Part shown: piece after piece, positions 62,287-64,000 of the stretch
Numbering within the stretch: position 1 is the stretch's first letter
How the letters are laid out: every line of letters begins with the position of its first letter
From: Nitrosophilus kaiyonis
GTDB taxonomy: Bacteria > Campylobacterota > Campylobacteria > Campylobacterales > Nitratiruptoraceae
Direction: 5' to 3'
NCBI RefSeq assembly: GCF_027943725.1
Contig: NZ_AP025696.1
Location: forward strand, 659,501 to 723,500
DNA length: 64,000 nt
The notes under the pieces: model-generated
What the model saw: only the letters and a program-made list of their open reading frames with translations
Databases searched by the model: none
Told to the model about the DNA's origin: nothing
Position numbers and translations under genes: made by a program

Positions 62287-64000
62287 ATGAAAAAGCTTTT
62301 TACCTTTCTTTTTATAATACCGTTTATTTGGGCAAACAACTGTATTAAATGCCACAAAGGAATAGAAGATATTCGTAATCCTAATAGTGGTATGGCAAAA
62401 GCGATAGCAAAAAAGGCTAAAGAAGCTGGTTTTGCTGATAATAGTTGTATTGTCTGTCACGGAGGAAATCCTAAAGCAACTACAAAAGAGGATGCCCATA
62501 AAGAAACGATAGATTACTTTTTAAAAAATAGTGGTCCAAAAGAGTTCTATCCAGATCCTGGAAGCGCATGGATAAATAAAAATACATGTGGAATGTGTCA
62601 TAAAGAGCAGGTTGCTGCACAGATGAACAATCTTATGAATACAGAGCAAGGAAAGATTCAAGGAGCGCTTTGGGGATTTGGATGGAATATAAGAGAGCAT
62701 AAATATGCAAACTATAATCTAACAAATCTTCATAAAAGATTTGGAACAAAAACTTATCAAAATTATATGAAACAGCTATCACAGAAAGAGCCCCAAGTTT
62801 TTGTGAAAAAAACTATCGAGCTACCTCCAGCACCAACTGCTGATGAGGTTGAAAAAGATCCAAAATTGGCAGCTATTACATATCTGCGCCAAGAGTGTTT
62901 AAGATGTCATACAGCAAGTAAAGGAAGAAGTAGAAGAGGAGACTATAGAGGGATGGGGTGCAGTAGCTGTCACATTCCATACTCAAATAACGGCTTTTAT
63001 GAAGGAAATGATCCAACCATACCAAAAAATGAGCCTGGACATATGTTAACTCATCAAATCCAAGCCTCAAGAGATGCAAAAGTTCATATTAGCACTCTCA
63101 CATATAGCGGTATTCCAGTGGAAACATGTACAACTTGCCACAATAGAGGAAAAAGAATAGGTGTAAGCTATCAAGGGCTTATGGAAACAGCATATAATCC
63201 AACATTTGATGAACATGGAAATCCTCAGCCAAAACTACATACAAAACACTATCTACATATGAGTGAAGACGTACACTATAAAAAGGGGATGCTATGTCAG
63301 GACTGCCATACAAGTATTGATGTACATGGTGATGGGGCAATTGCAGGCTCCACTTTAGCTCCTGTAGAGATAGAGTGTCAAGATTGCCATGGAACTATAA
63401 AGCGATATCCTTGGGAGCTTCCTTTAGGATATTCAGATGAGTTTGGACAAAAACTTTCTAATAAGCCAAGAGGTATTACAAAAACATTAGCTGAATATCT
63501 CAAAAAAGGAACATATTATAAACCAAAAGATGGATATTTACTAAGTGCAAGAGGAAATCCGCTACCAAATGTTGTAAAAAGTGGTGATGAGGTGATTGTT
63601 CATCTTGCTAGTGGGAAAGATTTAAAATTAGAGCCACTTAAAAAGTTATCAAAAGAGCGTAAGCTATCTCAAGCAGCTCAAGTTGCAATGGGGCAGATAG
63701 AAAAACATCTTGAAAAGATGGAGTGTTATAGTTGTCATGATACTTGGGCGCCTCAATGTTATGGATGTCATGTTAAAGTTGATTATAGCAAAGGCAAAAA
63801 ACATATAGATTGGTTAGCAGTTGCACATGACCATGATGTTCATGGAGCAGATGCAGCTAAAAGAAAAACTCTAAAAGAGCATTTAATAGATGGAGAGGCG
63901 ACAGAAACAAGAAGCTATCTTAGATGGGAAGATCCGATTTTAGTACAAAATGGGGAAGGGCGAATTGCACCAGCAATTCCAGGTTGTCAAACAACGGTGA
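62287..64000 (+). CDS. multiheme cytochrome c (partial; runs off the end)
   Basis: From ATG 62287 the frame is open to the window end (571 codons). A short signal peptide ends near ANN (FIIPFIWA), then CxxCH heme motifs appear. Ten are visible: CIKCH, CIVCH, CGMCH, CLRCH, CSSCH, CTTCH, CQDCH (twice), CYSCH and CYGCH. The protein is periplasmic and probably moves electrons to or from an external acceptor. The family (for example Hao-like, tetrathionate reductase, extracellular electron transfer) cannot be set without the rest. Confidence 0.9.
   Translation, partial: MKKLFTFLFIIPFIWANNCIKCHKGIEDIRNPNSGMAKAIAKKAKEAGFADNSCIVCHGGNPKATTKEDAHKETIDYFLKNSGPKEFYPDPGSAWINKNTCGMCHKEQVAAQMNNLMNTEQGKIQGALWGFGWNIREHKYANYNLTNLHKRFGTKTYQNYMKQLSQKEPQVFVKKTIELPPAPTADEVEKDPKLAAITYLRQECLRCHTASKGRSRRGDYRGMGCSSCHIPYSNNGFYEGNDPTIPKNEPGHMLTHQIQASRDAKVHISTLTYSGIPVETCTTCHNRGKRIGVSYQGLMETAYNPTFDEHGNPQPKLHTKHYLHMSEDVHYKKGMLCQDCHTSIDVHGDGAIAGSTLAPVEIECQDCHGTIKRYPWELPLGYSDEFGQKLSNKPRGITKTLAEYLKKGTYYKPKDGYLLSARGNPLPNVVKSGDEVIVHLASGKDLKLEPLKKLSKERKLSQAAQVAMGQIEKHLEKMECYSCHDTWAPQCYGCHVKVDYSKGKKHIDWLAVAHDHDVHGADAAKRKTLKEHLIDGEATETRSYLRWEDPILVQNGEGRIAPAIPGCQTTV

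Overview
The window is AT-rich (roughly 30% GC by eye) and gene-dense, with short gaps and many ATGA-type overlaps. Several gene pairings are typical of Campylobacterota (formerly Epsilonproteobacteria): thrS-infC-rpmI-rplT, glmM-lspA next to rpsT-prfA, kdsD-rnj-rsmA, and a split nrdA/nrdB. A SUF iron-sulfur system, a DUF1931 histone-fold protein, a DUF505-like protein, an archaeal-type peroxiredoxin, a ferredoxin:thioredoxin reductase catalytic subunit and a large multiheme cytochrome c suggest a deep-branching, probably vent-associated and perhaps thermophilic lineage. The lineage is inferred; no 16S rRNA is present. TTG starts with a good Shine-Dalgarno are common (DUF59 protein, infC, thrS, pgeF, rlmN, rluD).

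Layout. 1-3.1 kb: SUF cluster (end of sufB, sufC, sufD, sufE, a MIP18/SufT-like protein). 3.1-3.25 kb: a 169-bp long inverted repeat. 3.3-8.1 kb, minus strand: a stress-type cluster of five genes (yfdX, histone fold, hdeD, DUF505-like, peroxiredoxin). Its three upstream regions each carry the same 16-bp palindrome at the same distance from a -10 box. 8.3-13.6 kb: translation genes, tRNA-Val(GAC), lspA and glmM. 13.7-31 kb: mostly housekeeping genes (rpsT, prfA, a Bax-like hydrolase, dapF, coaE, speE, purM, dtd, pgeF, rarA, yjbQ, rluB, kdsD, rnj, rsmA, nth, hisF, a PNP-like protein). 31-42.4 kb: rlmN, two tiny membrane proteins, an RluA-family enzyme, purB, nrdA, a macro-domain protein, msrB, nrdB, a nitrilase-like protein, pcm and an FTR catalytic subunit, which together look like a nucleotide, redox and protein-repair neighbourhood. 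42.5-50.9 kb: pckA, a K+ channel with RCK domains, a YeeE/YedE pair, a lipoprotein, a SagB-like protein, a second hdeD and a Crp/Fnr regulator. 50.9-54.5 kb: fumarate reductase/succinate dehydrogenase-type subunits B and A, separated by a permease in the opposite orientation. 54.5-62.2 kb: a dehydrogenase, a GGDEF-EAL protein, a second yjbQ, purT, modE and two methyltransferases. 62.3-64 kb: the first 571 codons of a multiheme cytochrome c that runs off the end.

The most unusual non-coding feature is a family of self-complementary, degenerate 7-9-nt repeat blocks. Eleven gaps between 2 and 39 kb carry them, and none is seen from 39 to 64 kb. Two of these blocks (21.4 and 32.5 kb) contain homologous ~178-nt elements whose stems differ by compensatory base changes, which suggests a structured RNA or structured mobile element. 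A third, truncated relative lies at about 2.6 kb.

No CRISPR array, transposase, rRNA or prophage was seen.
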